Source: Photorhabdus laumondii subsp. laumondii (lineage in GTDB: Bacteria > Pseudomonadota > Gammaproteobacteria > Enterobacterales > Enterobacteriaceae). Taken from it: a stretch of 64,000 nt of DNA. The number at the start of each line of letters is the position of its first letter. Positions within the stretch are counted from its first letter, which is position 1. The notes below the pieces were generated by a model. It saw only the letters and a list, made by a program, of their open reading frames with translations. It searched no databases and was not told the origin of the DNA. Positions 1 to 7,611 of the stretch are shown here, piece after piece. The position numbers were made by a program, and so were the translations under genes. The DNA is taken from NCBI RefSeq assembly GCF_003343245.1, contig NZ_CP024901.1, positions 2,294,001 to 2,358,000 of the forward strand, read 5' to 3'.

Positions 1-2
1 AT

Positions 3-611
3 CATGCCAGTAATGTTGTGCCTAACCCTTTGCCGATAGCAAAAACCCAGATGTCAATTCGTTCAAAAACCCATAAAGGGGACGGTTTTAATGAACTAAG
101 ATTTGAAGATGAAAAAGATCGGGAAGAGATATTTATTCATGCTCAGAAGAATTTGGCGATTAAGGTACTGAATTCCTGGGATGAGCGAATTAATTATAAC
201 CGTACAACCAGCATTGGTCATGATGACGAACTGGTCATTGCCAATAACCGTAAAATAACGGTTGATGGGCAACAGGAACACAAAACTACCGGGAACTACG
301 TTGTTCAGATTGAGGGTGACAAAACTTTGCAGGTCGATGGCAATGTAGCACAGAAAGTTCAAGGTATGCTCAGTATTGATACCAATGGTGATATTACGGT
401 GCAAAGCGGCAATAAAATCAGTCTGAAAGTAGGTAATAGTTTTATCGTTATTCATGCTGATGGTGTCGATATCAAAGGTCCATCTATCAATCTGAACTCA
501 GGGGGGAGTCCCGGAGATTTATTGCGACCGGCGGATCCGGTCATTTTGCAAGCTGCCGCCAGTGCCGGCTCCTTGTTTGTTGCACATTGTCCGAAGGAGG
601 ATAACGACTGA
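3..611 (+). CDS. vgrG: VgrG C-terminal part (T6SS spike), 5' end outside window
   Basis: The reading frame is open from base 3, so this is the 3' end of a longer gene. VgrG trimers form the tip of the type VI secretion spike and carry cargo effectors. Seen: the family signature THKGDGFNELRFED near the start, EIFIHAQKNL just after it, then a run of short beta-repeat segments (IGHDDELVIANNRKITV, VVQIEGDKTLQVDGNV, ISLKVGNSFIVIHADGVDI) typical of the C-terminal beta-prism needle, and INLNSGG near the end. The stop overlaps the next start by one base, so it is co-translated with the adaptor gene. No extra C-terminal toxin domain is fused; the tail is only about 30 residues past the needle. Confidence 0.87.
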   Translation, partial: HASNVVPNPLPIAKTQMSIRSKTHKGDGFNELRFEDEKDREEIFIHAQKNLAIKVLNSWDERINYNRTTSIGHDDELVIANNRKITVDGQQEHKTTGNYVVQIEGDKTLQVDGNVAQKVQGMLSIDTNGDITVQSGNKISLKVGNSFIVIHADGVDIKGPSINLNSGGSPGDLLRPADPVILQAAASAGSLFVAHCPKEDND

Positions 612-1537
612 TGGCCGCTGAAAAATATTATGCCGTCATTGACGGTGCGATTGAATACCGATTGTTTTTTATCTTGGAAAATTTTAATCCCCCCGCGGTT
701 TGTCTTTATGATGAATCTTTACCACCTGAACGGCTTAAGGTAGCGCCTTACTTGGTGGAGGTGACAGAAAAAGTCGGACTTTATTTGGAGGAATGGCAAA
801 CATGTTGGGGAATTTGTCTTCACTCAAAAGCGGATATGAAAACATTGCGTCAGCATTTACGTAAATATCTTCAAGTATTATTACCCGATCAAGATAAACC
901 GGTATTTTTCCGGTTTTACGATCCGCGCAATATCTGGGAGTTTCTCAGTGTCCTCAGTGACTGGGAAATTCACTGTTTTCTGGGGCCGATAAATAAAATT
1001 AGCACTTCTCTGATGGGCGTTAAGCATGAAGATAATTTTCACGCGGTCAGAAAACAATTTCCCGTAGAGGCTGGCTCCAGACAAAAGATGTTGCGGATCA
1101 CAACAAAGCAATATGCTCAGTTAAATGAGCTATTCGAACAACGATATATTAATAAACTGACGCGATTTATTAATGAAGTCAATTACTATAATAGCGCTGG
1201 TACCATAGATCTGCCATACGACTCCCTGTCGGCACATTCAGACCGGATATTGAAAAACCCGTTCCCTGATACACATTATTCTCCCGCCTATATGGATGAG
1301 GCCACATTTATTCAACATAAAACCCTAGCAGAGGATTGTTTTTATTTTTGTCGGGATAATGAAATCACGGATGAACGCGCCATTGGCGGGTTTCTCTATT
1401 TGCTGATGGCGAGACATATCAATCAGTTTGAGCAAATCCCGCTGGCATGGTTAACCGCACTTAGAGACCCCCAGTGGCCGGGTTATTATCGGATGGAAAC
1501 ATTATTAAAAAGCGAATTGGGTTTTATCCCCGATTAG
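611..1537 (+). CDS. DUF4123 T6SS effector chaperone/adaptor
   Basis: 308 residues. DUF4123 proteins (Tap/TEC family) load a specific cargo effector onto the VgrG tip and are encoded between vgrG and the effector. Seen: the N-terminal YAVIDGA start of the domain, the WGICLHSKADMKTLRQHLRKYL block and the hallmark FFRFYDPRNIWEFL at about residues 98-112, followed by a less conserved C-terminal half expected to bind cargo. The start overlaps the vgrG stop (ATGA) and the effector begins 20 nt downstream, so order and spacing match an adaptor-cargo pair. Function is inferred from family and position. Confidence 0.86.
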   Translation: MAAEKYYAVIDGAIEYRLFFILENFNPPAVCLYDESLPPERLKVAPYLVEVTEKVGLYLEEWQTCWGICLHSKADMKTLRQHLRKYLQVLLPDQDKPVFFRFYDPRNIWEFLSVLSDWEIHCFLGPINKISTSLMGVKHEDNFHAVRKQFPVEAGSRQKMLRITTKQYAQLNELFEQRYINKLTRFINEVNYYNSAGTIDLPYDSLSAHSDRILKNPFPDTHYSPAYMDEATFIQHKTLAEDCFYFCRDNEITDERAIGGFLYLLMARHINQFEQIPLAWLTALRDPQWPGYYRMETLLKSELGFIPD

Positions 1538-1557
1538 GTAATTAAAAGGTAATTGAT

Positions 1558-3159
1558 ATGGCTGAACAAACTATTTCATCCCGTGCCGGTGTTGCTTGCA
1601 TGACATGCGACAACCCGGACCCCTGTATTTATAAAATCAGCGTCACTTTTGGTCAGAATACTCAGGTATGGCCTGAAAAGCCGGCAATTAAGATGAGCCT
1701 GATTGATCATGGAAAAGGTCAAAAAGGGACGATACAGATTGAAGGTAAATGTAATAACACGGTTAAACATCATGCGGTGCTAACGGGGGGACAGAAAGAG
1801 AAAACGCTAGAATTTAATGCGCCACAGGAGGTGACATTATTTTATAAAGATCAACTGAAAGACGCTGAGATTGAAAGTGACCTGGATAGTGTCTGGTTTT
1901 ATTTATCTAATCTTGCCAACCCGACAGATATGTACAGTGAGCCGCGTTATTATAAGTTAATAACCCAGGGTTGCCTGGATAGTCGACAGTACGCGACGAT
2001 AGCGGTTTACCCGTCGGTCAGTTTTATGGTTTCGGTTGGATTGAGCTTTGATTTTTCCCACGGAGAACGTTCTGTAAAGGAGCGGCGTGATGAACAGAAA
2101 AAAGCGCGTCAGGCGATGGAAAATGTCAAGCCTAAAAATGGCAATAAACTGCGCAGTGGATGGACAACCCATACGGACCCATTTTATCTGACCCGACAGA
2201 CGGCCATTAACGTCGAATACGCTTTAACGGTTCAGGATATGGATTACTCGGCGAAGTTTGCGGAAGTTAATCAGGTGAGGAAAACCCTGCCCAATTTAGA
2301 GGCTATCAATCGGGTGGAAAAGCTACTGGGTTATACCAAGGAATACCTGGCGCCCGATCCGGATTCAAAAGGCACCCGCAGCTACCAACTGCTTGAGCTC
2401 AAGGTAGATCCCATCAATATTGGACTGGCTTATGCTTATGGCCGAACCACTTCGATGGATGACCGTACCCATTTTTTGGGTTTCAGTGCCGCACCTTTTA
2501 TGGGGATGACGGCAAAACTGGATCTTATCCAAATGGGGGCGGCGTATTGCAAGATAAAGAAGGTGGTAGCCAAATTCAGGGAGGCGCTGGCCCGCAGGAA
2601 TTCAAATGATAAAAACTATTTAGATCTGGAATGTTGCCTTATTTTGACATGCAATCTGTCCTTTCAGTTGGGTGCCGCTTATAAACAAAAGCAGTGGACT
2701 TTTGACGCCGGTAATAAGAATGATTTGAAATTGAGTCTGGAAGGAAAAGTGAATGTCGCCTTTAAGACTCATATTATGATAATGGAAGTCGCAATGGGAG
2801 CGGGTGTGGCTGTAAAAACAGCGGCGGGTTTTGAACTTGATCAACATGATAAAGGGATCGATCTGGCTGGCTACCATAATGGGATTGTTGCTGAGATTCA
2901 GGTAGCTGTTGATGCAAGGAGAAATAGTAGTAGAAATTCTATAATCGAAGTTAAAAAGAAGTGGAAATGGGTTATTGCCGATCCGTTAAAAGCCAGTGAA
3001 TCCCCGTTAAGAATTAATCTGATAGGAGAAGAGCGGCCTATTAATCGACCGGAGATAGTCCCAGGTGCTGAAACAGCATCGTGGGAAATGGGTTATGACC
3101 CTAACTTTAAGCCTAAGATGGATAACATCCCGTTTATCACCGGATTACCCGGAATGTGA
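1558..3159 (+). CDS. Putative T6SS cargo effector, unknown toxin domain
   Basis: 533 residues, directly after the DUF4123 adaptor, the usual cargo position. I do not recognise a catalytic family. Seen: a cysteine-rich N-terminal segment (C14, C17, C23 within a CMTCDNPDPC motif) followed by IYKISV, a basic coiled region around residues 170-200 (ERRDEQKKARQAMENVKPK), and a C-terminal half rich in short hydrophobic segments (VGLSFDFSHG, IMIMEVAMGAGVAVKTAAGF) that could be beta-strands or membrane-interacting. No signal peptide. The same N-terminal motif recurs in the broken gene at 4592, so it may be a recognition domain shared by cargos of this island. A membrane-active toxin is possible but unproven. 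Confidence 0.6.
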   Translation: MAEQTISSRAGVACMTCDNPDPCIYKISVTFGQNTQVWPEKPAIKMSLIDHGKGQKGTIQIEGKCNNTVKHHAVLTGGQKEKTLEFNAPQEVTLFYKDQLKDAEIESDLDSVWFYLSNLANPTDMYSEPRYYKLITQGCLDSRQYATIAVYPSVSFMVSVGLSFDFSHGERSVKERRDEQKKARQAMENVKPKNGNKLRSGWTTHTDPFYLTRQTAINVEYALTVQDMDYSAKFAEVNQVRKTLPNLEAINRVEKLLGYTKEYLAPDPDSKGTRSYQLLELKVDPINIGLAYAYGRTTSMDDRTHFLGFSAAPFMGMTAKLDLIQMGAAYCKIKKVVAKFREALARRNSNDKNYLDLECCLILTCNLSFQLGAAYKQKQWTFDAGNKNDLKLSLEGKVNVAFKTHIMIMEVAMGAGVAVKTAAGFELDQHDKGIDLAGYHNGIVAEIQVAVDARRNSSRNSIIEVKKKWKWVIADPLKASESPLRINLIGEERPINRPEIVPGAETASWEMGYDPNFKPKMDNIPFITGLPGM

Positions 3160-3166
3160 GGATAAA

Positions 3167-4186
3167 ATGAGATTGAAACTGTTATTGCTGTTATCAGGAG
3201 TGATTTTTATGTTAAGTGCTCAGGCAAATGAACCGAGGTTGTATATTCGCAGTTTATTCGATATCCAATATGCCTTTTGTGATATTAAAACCAATGGCGT
3301 AACGGGAATGGATAACCGTGATTCGGCTCAAGAAGGACGGGGATTTGGTACTGCCAGTACGGCCTCTATGTTATTCTTGGCAAATGGTGAAAATGAAGTT
3401 AGCCTGGAGTTTGGTGCGTTGGGTTGGTTTTCCTCAGATGCGTTATCAGATAAAGACCGCAATCACTTTAACCCTGAGGCTAAATGCACGCTGGAACTGA
3501 CGGCTATGCGTGGTAAAAAAAGTGAAGTATTGACGGCAATTGAAGTGGCAATTGATAAAAACGGTCAGCCTGTGGCAACAACACCCGCGAATGAAGCTAA
3601 ATATGCTGCTATTAGCACACCGGTGGTACGCCATGTGGTACAGGCTCAAAATGTAGAAGATGGGCATGTAGAGAAAAAGTATTTTAATCCGAAAGAATTT
3701 CCTCCTAATATGACCTTGTACCGATTTAGCCGCAGTGTAAAAATCAGTGGTTTACCTGATTGGGAATGGGTGAAGGCAACCCTTTATACCGATACCCCAG
3801 AGCAACGTCGGCAATTGCAACAGGCTTATATGGCGGTCTGGCAGGCTTATAATGCCAAAGATATAAATACTCTTAGGGAACAACAAAAAATTGCGCTTAG
3901 AGCCTGGGCTTGGGCCACTGATGAAAGTGAAGAAAGTGTTTTTGCCGATCAACCTATTAACAGTGATATCAAAGAAAAAAGTTTCAAAATGATACCGATT
4001 AATTGGGATGACTATATCGTTAAAATAATGAATAAGGGTAGAATGGTCAAATTAGTGAATAAATCAATTTTAGAATATTCTCCAATATCCTATTACACTG
4101 TTAATAATGAAGATGGCGATACTTATTTCAGTACTACTGCGCCGATTTTCTCATTAATTAATGGCCGTTTTGTTCAGGTAATTTAA
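3167..4186 (+). CDS. Secreted protein, candidate immunity protein for the upstream effector
   Basis: 339 residues from the ATG at 3167, eight bases after the effector stop. The frame is open further upstream inside the effector gene, but only this start gives a clean signal peptide: MRLK, a hydrophobic run LLLLLSGVIFML, then SAQA with cleavage before NEPRL. The product should be periplasmic. Two Cys (in FCDIKT and AKCTLEL) could form a disulfide. No known domain recognised. A periplasmic partner encoded directly after a T6SS cargo gene and before a terminator is the usual arrangement for immunity, which suggests the effector acts in the periplasm or on the inner membrane. This is inference from position. 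Confidence 0.62.
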   Translation: MRLKLLLLLSGVIFMLSAQANEPRLYIRSLFDIQYAFCDIKTNGVTGMDNRDSAQEGRGFGTASTASMLFLANGENEVSLEFGALGWFSSDALSDKDRNHFNPEAKCTLELTAMRGKKSEVLTAIEVAIDKNGQPVATTPANEAKYAAISTPVVRHVVQAQNVEDGHVEKKYFNPKEFPPNMTLYRFSRSVKISGLPDWEWVKATLYTDTPEQRRQLQQAYMAVWQAYNAKDINTLREQQKIALRAWAWATDESEESVFADQPINSDIKEKSFKMIPINWDDYIVKIMNKGRMVKLVNKSILEYSPISYYTVNNEDGDTYFSTTAPIFSLINGRFVQVI

Positions 4187-4194
4187 TGGGTAGC

Positions 4195-4224
4195 AATATC
4201 GGGTTATTTGACCCGATATTTTTT
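4195..4224 (+). terminator. Rho-independent terminator after the effector/immunity unit
   Basis: A perfect 10-bp stem (AATATCGGGT / ACCCGATATT) with a 6-nt loop runs into TTTTTT. It begins 9 bases past the immunity-candidate stop and separates that unit from the PAAR gene. The longest open frame of the PAAR gene starts inside this hairpin, which argues for the later PAAR start. Confidence 0.85.
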
Positions 4225-4312
4225 CTGGATGGGAACAGTAAAAGAAAGCTATTATCGGTTACGCAAGATAAAGACTAATTATGTTAATTCTGCCAGATAT
4301 GGAGGAAGCAAT

Positions 4313-4582
4313 ATGGGTAATGCGGTAAAGATTGGTGATATTGGTACAGCGCATGATGATTGTGGCGCGACACCGGTTATTTCGGGATCGACCAGCGTGA
4401 AAGTTGACGGTATTCCTTTAGCTCGTCAGGGCGATAGTTTAGCGCCACATTCATCTCATTCACGAATAATTGCCGGTGGTTCCAGTACCGTTTTTGTTGA
4501 TGGTAAACCTGCGGCGAGAACCGGTGACGCGGTGAGTTGTGGCGGAATTGTGATTGGTGGTGGTAGTGTTAATATTGGTTAA
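4313..4582 (+). CDS. PAAR-repeat T6SS spike tip protein
   Basis: 89 residues. PAAR proteins cap the VgrG spike and can carry toxins. Seen: IGDIGTAHDDCG, repeated GSTSVKVDGIPLARQGDSL and GSSTVFVDGKPAARTGDAV segments, and the closing GSVNIG. This is a stand-alone PAAR with no C-terminal toxin. The ATG at 4313 is preceded by GGAGGA at 4301-4306; an upstream in-frame start at 4208 would lie in the terminator hairpin and is rejected. It is followed by the remnant of another cargo gene, so it may once have headed a second effector unit. Confidence 0.88.
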   Translation: MGNAVKIGDIGTAHDDCGATPVISGSTSVKVDGIPLARQGDSLAPHSSHSRIIAGGSSTVFVDGKPAARTGDAVSCGGIVIGGGSVNIG

Positions 4583-4591
4583 GGAAAAAAC

Positions 4592-4811
4592 ATGCTTTCG
4601 ATTAACATGAAAAGTGCCGTTTGTGATTGTAAAACCCCGGACCCTTATATTCACAAAATTAGTGTTAAAAGTCGGGAAATGGGTTTTTCATTATAACCAG
4701 ATTGAACCGATAGGGGATATTTGAGTGGTTGATGAAACGGGTGGTATACCGGCAGAAATTTCATTGGTGGGAAAACAGCAGGGTGAGATCTCACCCTGGT
4801 CGTATTGGTAA
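4592..4811 (+). pseudogene. Decayed second T6SS cargo gene (5' remnant)
   Basis: A 34-codon frame opens 9 bases after the PAAR stop and ends at 4696. It carries AVCDCKTPDPYIHKISV, clearly similar to the ACMTCDNPDPCIYKISV start of the intact cargo at 1558. A second frame continues from 4689 (HYNQIEPIGDI, stop at 4722-4724, then VVDETGGIPAEISLVGKQQG to a stop at 4809-4811) and looks like eroded coding sequence. Frameshift plus nonsense codons make it a pseudogene of a second cargo. Confidence is moderate because the match rests on one short motif. Confidence 0.55.
4779..4798. repeat. Perfect 20-bp palindrome
   Basis: CAGGGTGAGA followed by TCTCACCCTG, with no spacer. It lies at the end of the decayed cargo remnant and about 30 bp past the antitoxin stop on the other strand. 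There is no T-run, so it is a weak terminator candidate at best. Confidence 0.5.
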
Positions 4812-4828
4812 CTTTTTACTAACTTTAA

Positions 4829-5203
4829 TCAGTCGAGCACTAGTTGACTTATTCGGCAATCATATAAATCCGCTAATTTTTCAATCGTTGCTTTGCGTGG
4901 GCGATCTGATTTCTCAAACTGAGAAACGGCAGCTTGTTTTATACCCAGTTTTTCCGCTACCTCAGCTTGTGATAGTCCACGATAAATGCGCCAAGCGGCT
5001 TGTAGTGAAACTTCATCGTCTACCATGATAGAAACGACTTCATGAGGAATAGTTTCATCGTCATTTGGTCCCGTTGTATAGGGAATAATTTGATAATTTT
5101 CATCATGATCCGCAGCTGCCAACAGTCTTTCGTACTCGTCCATTGGCAAAATAACGGCTTGTTTTTTGCCATGCTCGTCTGTAATAAATTGAATACTAGC
5201 CAT
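4829..5203 (-). CDS. Type II antitoxin: Phd/YefM-like N-terminus plus HTH_3
   Basis: 124 residues. The N-terminal part (KKQAVILPMDEYERLL) resembles Phd/YefM-type antitoxins. The C-terminal part, residues about 68-124, is a Cro/CI helix-turn-helix (LSQAEVAEKLGIKQAAVSQF). It should bind the RelE-type toxin encoded just upstream on the same strand and repress the shared promoter. Toxin-first order resembles higBA-type loci. The gap to the toxin is 76 bp, wide enough for a second promoter. Function is inferred from family and pairing. Confidence 0.8.
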   Translation of the reverse strand: MASIQFITDEHGKKQAVILPMDEYERLLAAADHDENYQIIPYTTGPNDDETIPHEVVSIMVDDEVSLQAAWRIYRGLSQAEVAEKLGIKQAAVSQFEKSDRPRKATIEKLADLYDCRISQLVLD

Positions 5204-5279
5204 ATTCTTTTGCTCCGTATGTTTACGTAGTTACGTAGCCCTTAGAGGTAAATGGTTAAATGGAAAATTCACCTATTTG

Positions 5280-5540
5280 TTAATAGGTTTTTGTCTGGCG
5301 TCGCCTAATTTCCTGAATTTCCAGGATATTAGGTTCTCCATCCAGTAATTCAAACAAAACCCGATAATCGCCAACTCTGAGCCTATATCTGTTATCGAAT
5401 CCTGATAATTTTCTGATATCCAGAGCAACAAGAGGAAAATCTGTTAGCGAACTCACCTTTTGTTTTATCGTCTTCTGATATCGAGTATCGATCCTCGTTA
5501 GCTGTTTGATTGCAGCTTTAGACCAAATGACTTTAACCAT
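5280..5540 (-). CDS. RelE/ParE-family toxin
   Basis: 86 residues, the usual size. RelE-fold toxins are mostly ribosome-dependent mRNA interferases. Seen: VIWSKAAIKQLTRID at the N-terminus, and the C-terminal core LRVGDYRVLFELLDGEPNILEIQEIRRR with its basic RVGDYRVLFE strand and terminal IRRRQ. It is first in a two-gene unit with the Phd/HTH antitoxin at 4829. No truncation or frameshift is seen. Confidence 0.85.
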   Translation of the reverse strand: MVKVIWSKAAIKQLTRIDTRYQKTIKQKVSSLTDFPLVALDIRKLSGFDNRYRLRVGDYRVLFELLDGEPNILEIQEIRRRQTKTY

Positions 5541-5847
5541 TTCTTTCCCTATTTTAAAAGAGCATATCCGCTTTGGATACTCAAAATATAAGTGTTTATT
5601 CTTATGTCGTCAAGGGAAAGTCTTATATTTTAAGAGGAAAAATAAGGTTGCGTCCAGTAGAGTTCAATTTTTTATGATGAAATCAGATATAAATTTTATG
5701 ATGATTGGAATTTATTTTTTAATAAAATTCTTTCTCTGTTTTAAATGTGATTATAGAAATGAAGATTAGTTTCTATTTGTTTTTTTATATTGATTTTATT
5801 CCTAATTAAATTAAAAGGGTTTACCCCTTAAATAAAAGATTGTTGTT
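5541..5847. other. AT-rich gene-free stretch
   Basis: About 300 bp upstream of the RelE toxin (its promoter must lie here) and running to the ERIC at 5848. No convincing coding frame, RNA gene or strong hairpin seen. It does not hold the missing 3' part of the toxin truncated at 5975. Confidence 0.5.
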
Positions 5848-5974
5848 TATACCCGTCATCTTTCAAGTTGCCTCTTTGTTGACTGCACTCACTCACCCCG
5901 GTTATATAGTTTGCTATGCTCCCGGGGATTCGCTCCCTTGCCGTCGCGATGCATCTTGAAATCCATAAGGTATA
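5848..5974 (-). repeat. ERIC element (truncates a toxin gene)
   Basis: A 127-bp ERIC (enterobacterial repetitive intergenic consensus) palindrome. ERIC is recognised by the GTGAATCCCC-like arm, central GTGACCGGGGTGAGCG-like block, GGCAACTTGAAAGAT arm and TATA...TATA ends; strand is given for that reading. This copy sits 16 codons into a RelE/ParE-type toxin frame and replaces the rest of it. Confidence 0.93.
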
Positions 5975-6022
5975 TATTTCCTCACGGTCTTGAATGGCTT
6001 CTGGCGTCCAAAATAATTGCAT
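5975..6022 (-). pseudogene. RelE/ParE-type toxin, only the first 16 codons remain
   Basis: The frame MQLFWTPEAIQDREEI matches the N-terminus of RelE/ParE-family toxins that begin with W-T-P-E-A and an acidic helix. At 5974 it runs into the ERIC and is read through it to a stop at 5828 with no toxin-like sequence beyond. The start codon overlaps the antitoxin stop (TAATG), the expected coupling. The 3' part is gone, so the toxin is certainly inactive. Confidence 0.75.
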
Positions 6023-6306
6023 TACTTGGCCTCAAAACGGCGAAGTGTGGCTTTGCGGCGGGCTAAAAATTTAGCTTCAACTTGGTCGGCTGGCACTAGA
6101 TTGCCGGCATCGGCAGAAGCTTGGCCTATTTCTATTTGCCTGCGGAGCCAAGCATCATGGACGCTCGCTTCTTGTTGCTGACGCACGAAATCGCGCATGA
6201 AGTCACGTAGTAGCTGTGCGCCTTTGCGATCGAGTGATTTCGCTGCTGCGGTAAAGTCATTTTTCAGGGCATCATCAACCCTAAAGGTAAAAGTAGTTTC
6301 GCTCAT
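6022..6306 (-). CDS. Orphan RelB/DinJ-like antitoxin
   Basis: 94 residues from the ATG at 6306; a start five codons earlier is possible but less typical. Seen: an N-terminal ribbon-helix-helix-like segment (TFTFRVDDALKNDFTAAAKSL) and a charged helical C-terminus (PADQVEAKFLARRKATLRRFEAK), as in RelB/DinJ-type antitoxins. Its partner toxin is cut off after 16 codons by an ERIC, and a second ERIC in the same orientation lies 89 bp upstream. It is therefore an intact antitoxin without a toxin. It could still neutralise a related toxin elsewhere, but that is speculation. Confidence 0.78.
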   Translation of the reverse strand: MSETTFTFRVDDALKNDFTAAAKSLDRKGAQLLRDFMRDFVRQQQEASVHDAWLRRQIEIGQASADAGNLVPADQVEAKFLARRKATLRRFEAK

Positions 6307-6394
6307 AGCTAATGATTCCATCGTAATGTGTTACAAAGTAAGTACAGTGTAGTACTTAAATGGGTAGAATACTGCCAGAAGGACGGTAAAATGA

Positions 6395-6521
6395 TATACC
6401 CGTTATCTTTCAAGCTGCCTCTTTGTTGGCTGCACTCTCTCACACTGATTACATAGTTCGCTATGCTCCTGGGGATTCGCTTCCTTGCCGTCGCGATGTA
6501 TCTCGAAATCCATAGGGTATA
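6395..6521 (-). repeat. ERIC element
   Basis: Full 127-bp copy, same orientation as the one at 5848. The two bracket the orphan antitoxin and lie 547 bp apart start to start. Confidence 0.93.
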
Positions 6522-6767
6522 ATATCTATGAGCCGGGACATATGCAGGATAAAGAGTTGCTATTGCAGAAGTTCGGCGAATTGCTTCATAATTAACCATG
6601 TTTGCCAAGTTTGGTCCTGGTTCCCGTGTTATTTGATTTCCCTTTTGATCTTGCTTTTAAAAATTGTTACGGTATAACGCCTAAAGCGGGCAGCGTTTCT
6701 GGTTACTATTGCATGGAAGTGGTTGAAAACAATAACCAATATTAGAAAATAATCTTAAGGATTGTGC
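6522..6767. other. Intergenic stretch before the R-M genes
   Basis: About 245 bp. On the + strand, 6523-6594 reads YEPGHMQDKELLLQKFGELLHN to a stop and could be the C-terminal scrap of a lost gene cut by the adjacent ERIC, but it is too short to assign. The promoter of the endonuclease gene should lie in the remainder. Confidence 0.35.
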
Positions 6768-7511
6768 ATGTACCATAATGAACATCAAATAATGAAAGCC
6801 GTTTACGATAACTTTTATGGTCAGATTAATGATAATGGTGTTATACCTGTTGACCTGCGTGTGCCTTCTTTGGTTGGTACAGTTCAAGACGATCCCTTTG
6901 ATTGCTTGATTGAACAAAAACTCCAACAAGCATTTCCTGAATTGGAAGTTGTTCGTTCAGGTAAGCTGACTACCCCTGATATTATTATTCGTGACAAGCG
7001 AACGGGTATCATTGTTGGGCTTGAAGTTAAAAAGTTAATTCAGAAGCCGAATGGCGCTGATTCACGTGGTCTTACTATGGATTACAATAGTTGCTTGCCG
7101 TGCGGAACTGCTTTGATAAAGATGGGCAATGCAATGGTCGAGATTCCTTGTTATTACATGTACGCATTATTGAGCAATGACAATAGCAGTATTGTAACTT
7201 TCATTTTGATGCACGGTGATTTCATCAACTATGATTTTAATCTTTATAAGAAAGCCAAAGTTGCGAACCAAACCAAGTATAACCACGGTCCGTACGGTGA
7301 AGGTTCTGTTCGTCATCGGGCAATGTATACGTACCCTAATCCACTAAACTACAAATTGAAGTGTTTTCATACAAGAAAAGTTTTTGTAGCGAAAAAATTT
7401 GATTGTGAAAACCTTCAGATATCGCATTTGGCTACAGAAGAAGTATCAAGGTACGACATTTACGAAAACAATTTTTTGTACAATATCATTGATAATGGAA
7501 AGCCTGATTAA
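6768..7511 (+). CDS. Putative type II restriction endonuclease (PD-(D/E)xK), possibly shortened by a nonsense codon
   Basis: 247 residues from the ATG at 6768 (TAAGGA at 6755-6760). The core TPDIIIRDKRTGIIVGLEVKK holds the P70-D71...E86-x-K88 nuclease signature. It sits immediately upstream of a DNA methyltransferase, so it is the likely cleaving partner of a restriction-modification system. Oddity: after the TAA at 7509-7511 the same frame stays open for another 32 codons (SVEPVLIEDIFADCKARIAKIRT...) and stops one base before the methyltransferase ATG. This suggests the gene originally ended there and has a premature ochre stop. Whether the shortened enzyme is active cannot be told. Confidence 0.68.
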   Translation: MYHNEHQIMKAVYDNFYGQINDNGVIPVDLRVPSLVGTVQDDPFDCLIEQKLQQAFPELEVVRSGKLTTPDIIIRDKRTGIIVGLEVKKLIQKPNGADSRGLTMDYNSCLPCGTALIKMGNAMVEIPCYYMYALLSNDNSSIVTFILMHGDFINYDFNLYKKAKVANQTKYNHGPYGEGSVRHRAMYTYPNPLNYKLKCFHTRKVFVAKKFDCENLQISHLATEEVSRYDIYENNFLYNIIDNGKPD

Positions 7512-7611
7512 TCTGTTGAACCTGTTCTGATTGAAGATATTTTTGCTGACTGCAAAGCACGTATAGCAAAAATACGTACGTCTGTCTCTATGCCAGTGTT
7601 AACAAAATAAT

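Noticed and set aside
6523..6594. Possible C-terminal scrap (MQDKELLLQKFGELLHN) next to an ERIC
   Set aside because: Too short to assign; mentioned in the intergenic entry but not called as a gene.
6309..6608. Open frame across an ERIC on the minus strand
   Set aside because: Most of its residues (TLWISRYIATARKRIPRSIANYV) are ERIC translated in one frame; the same peptide appears at every ERIC.
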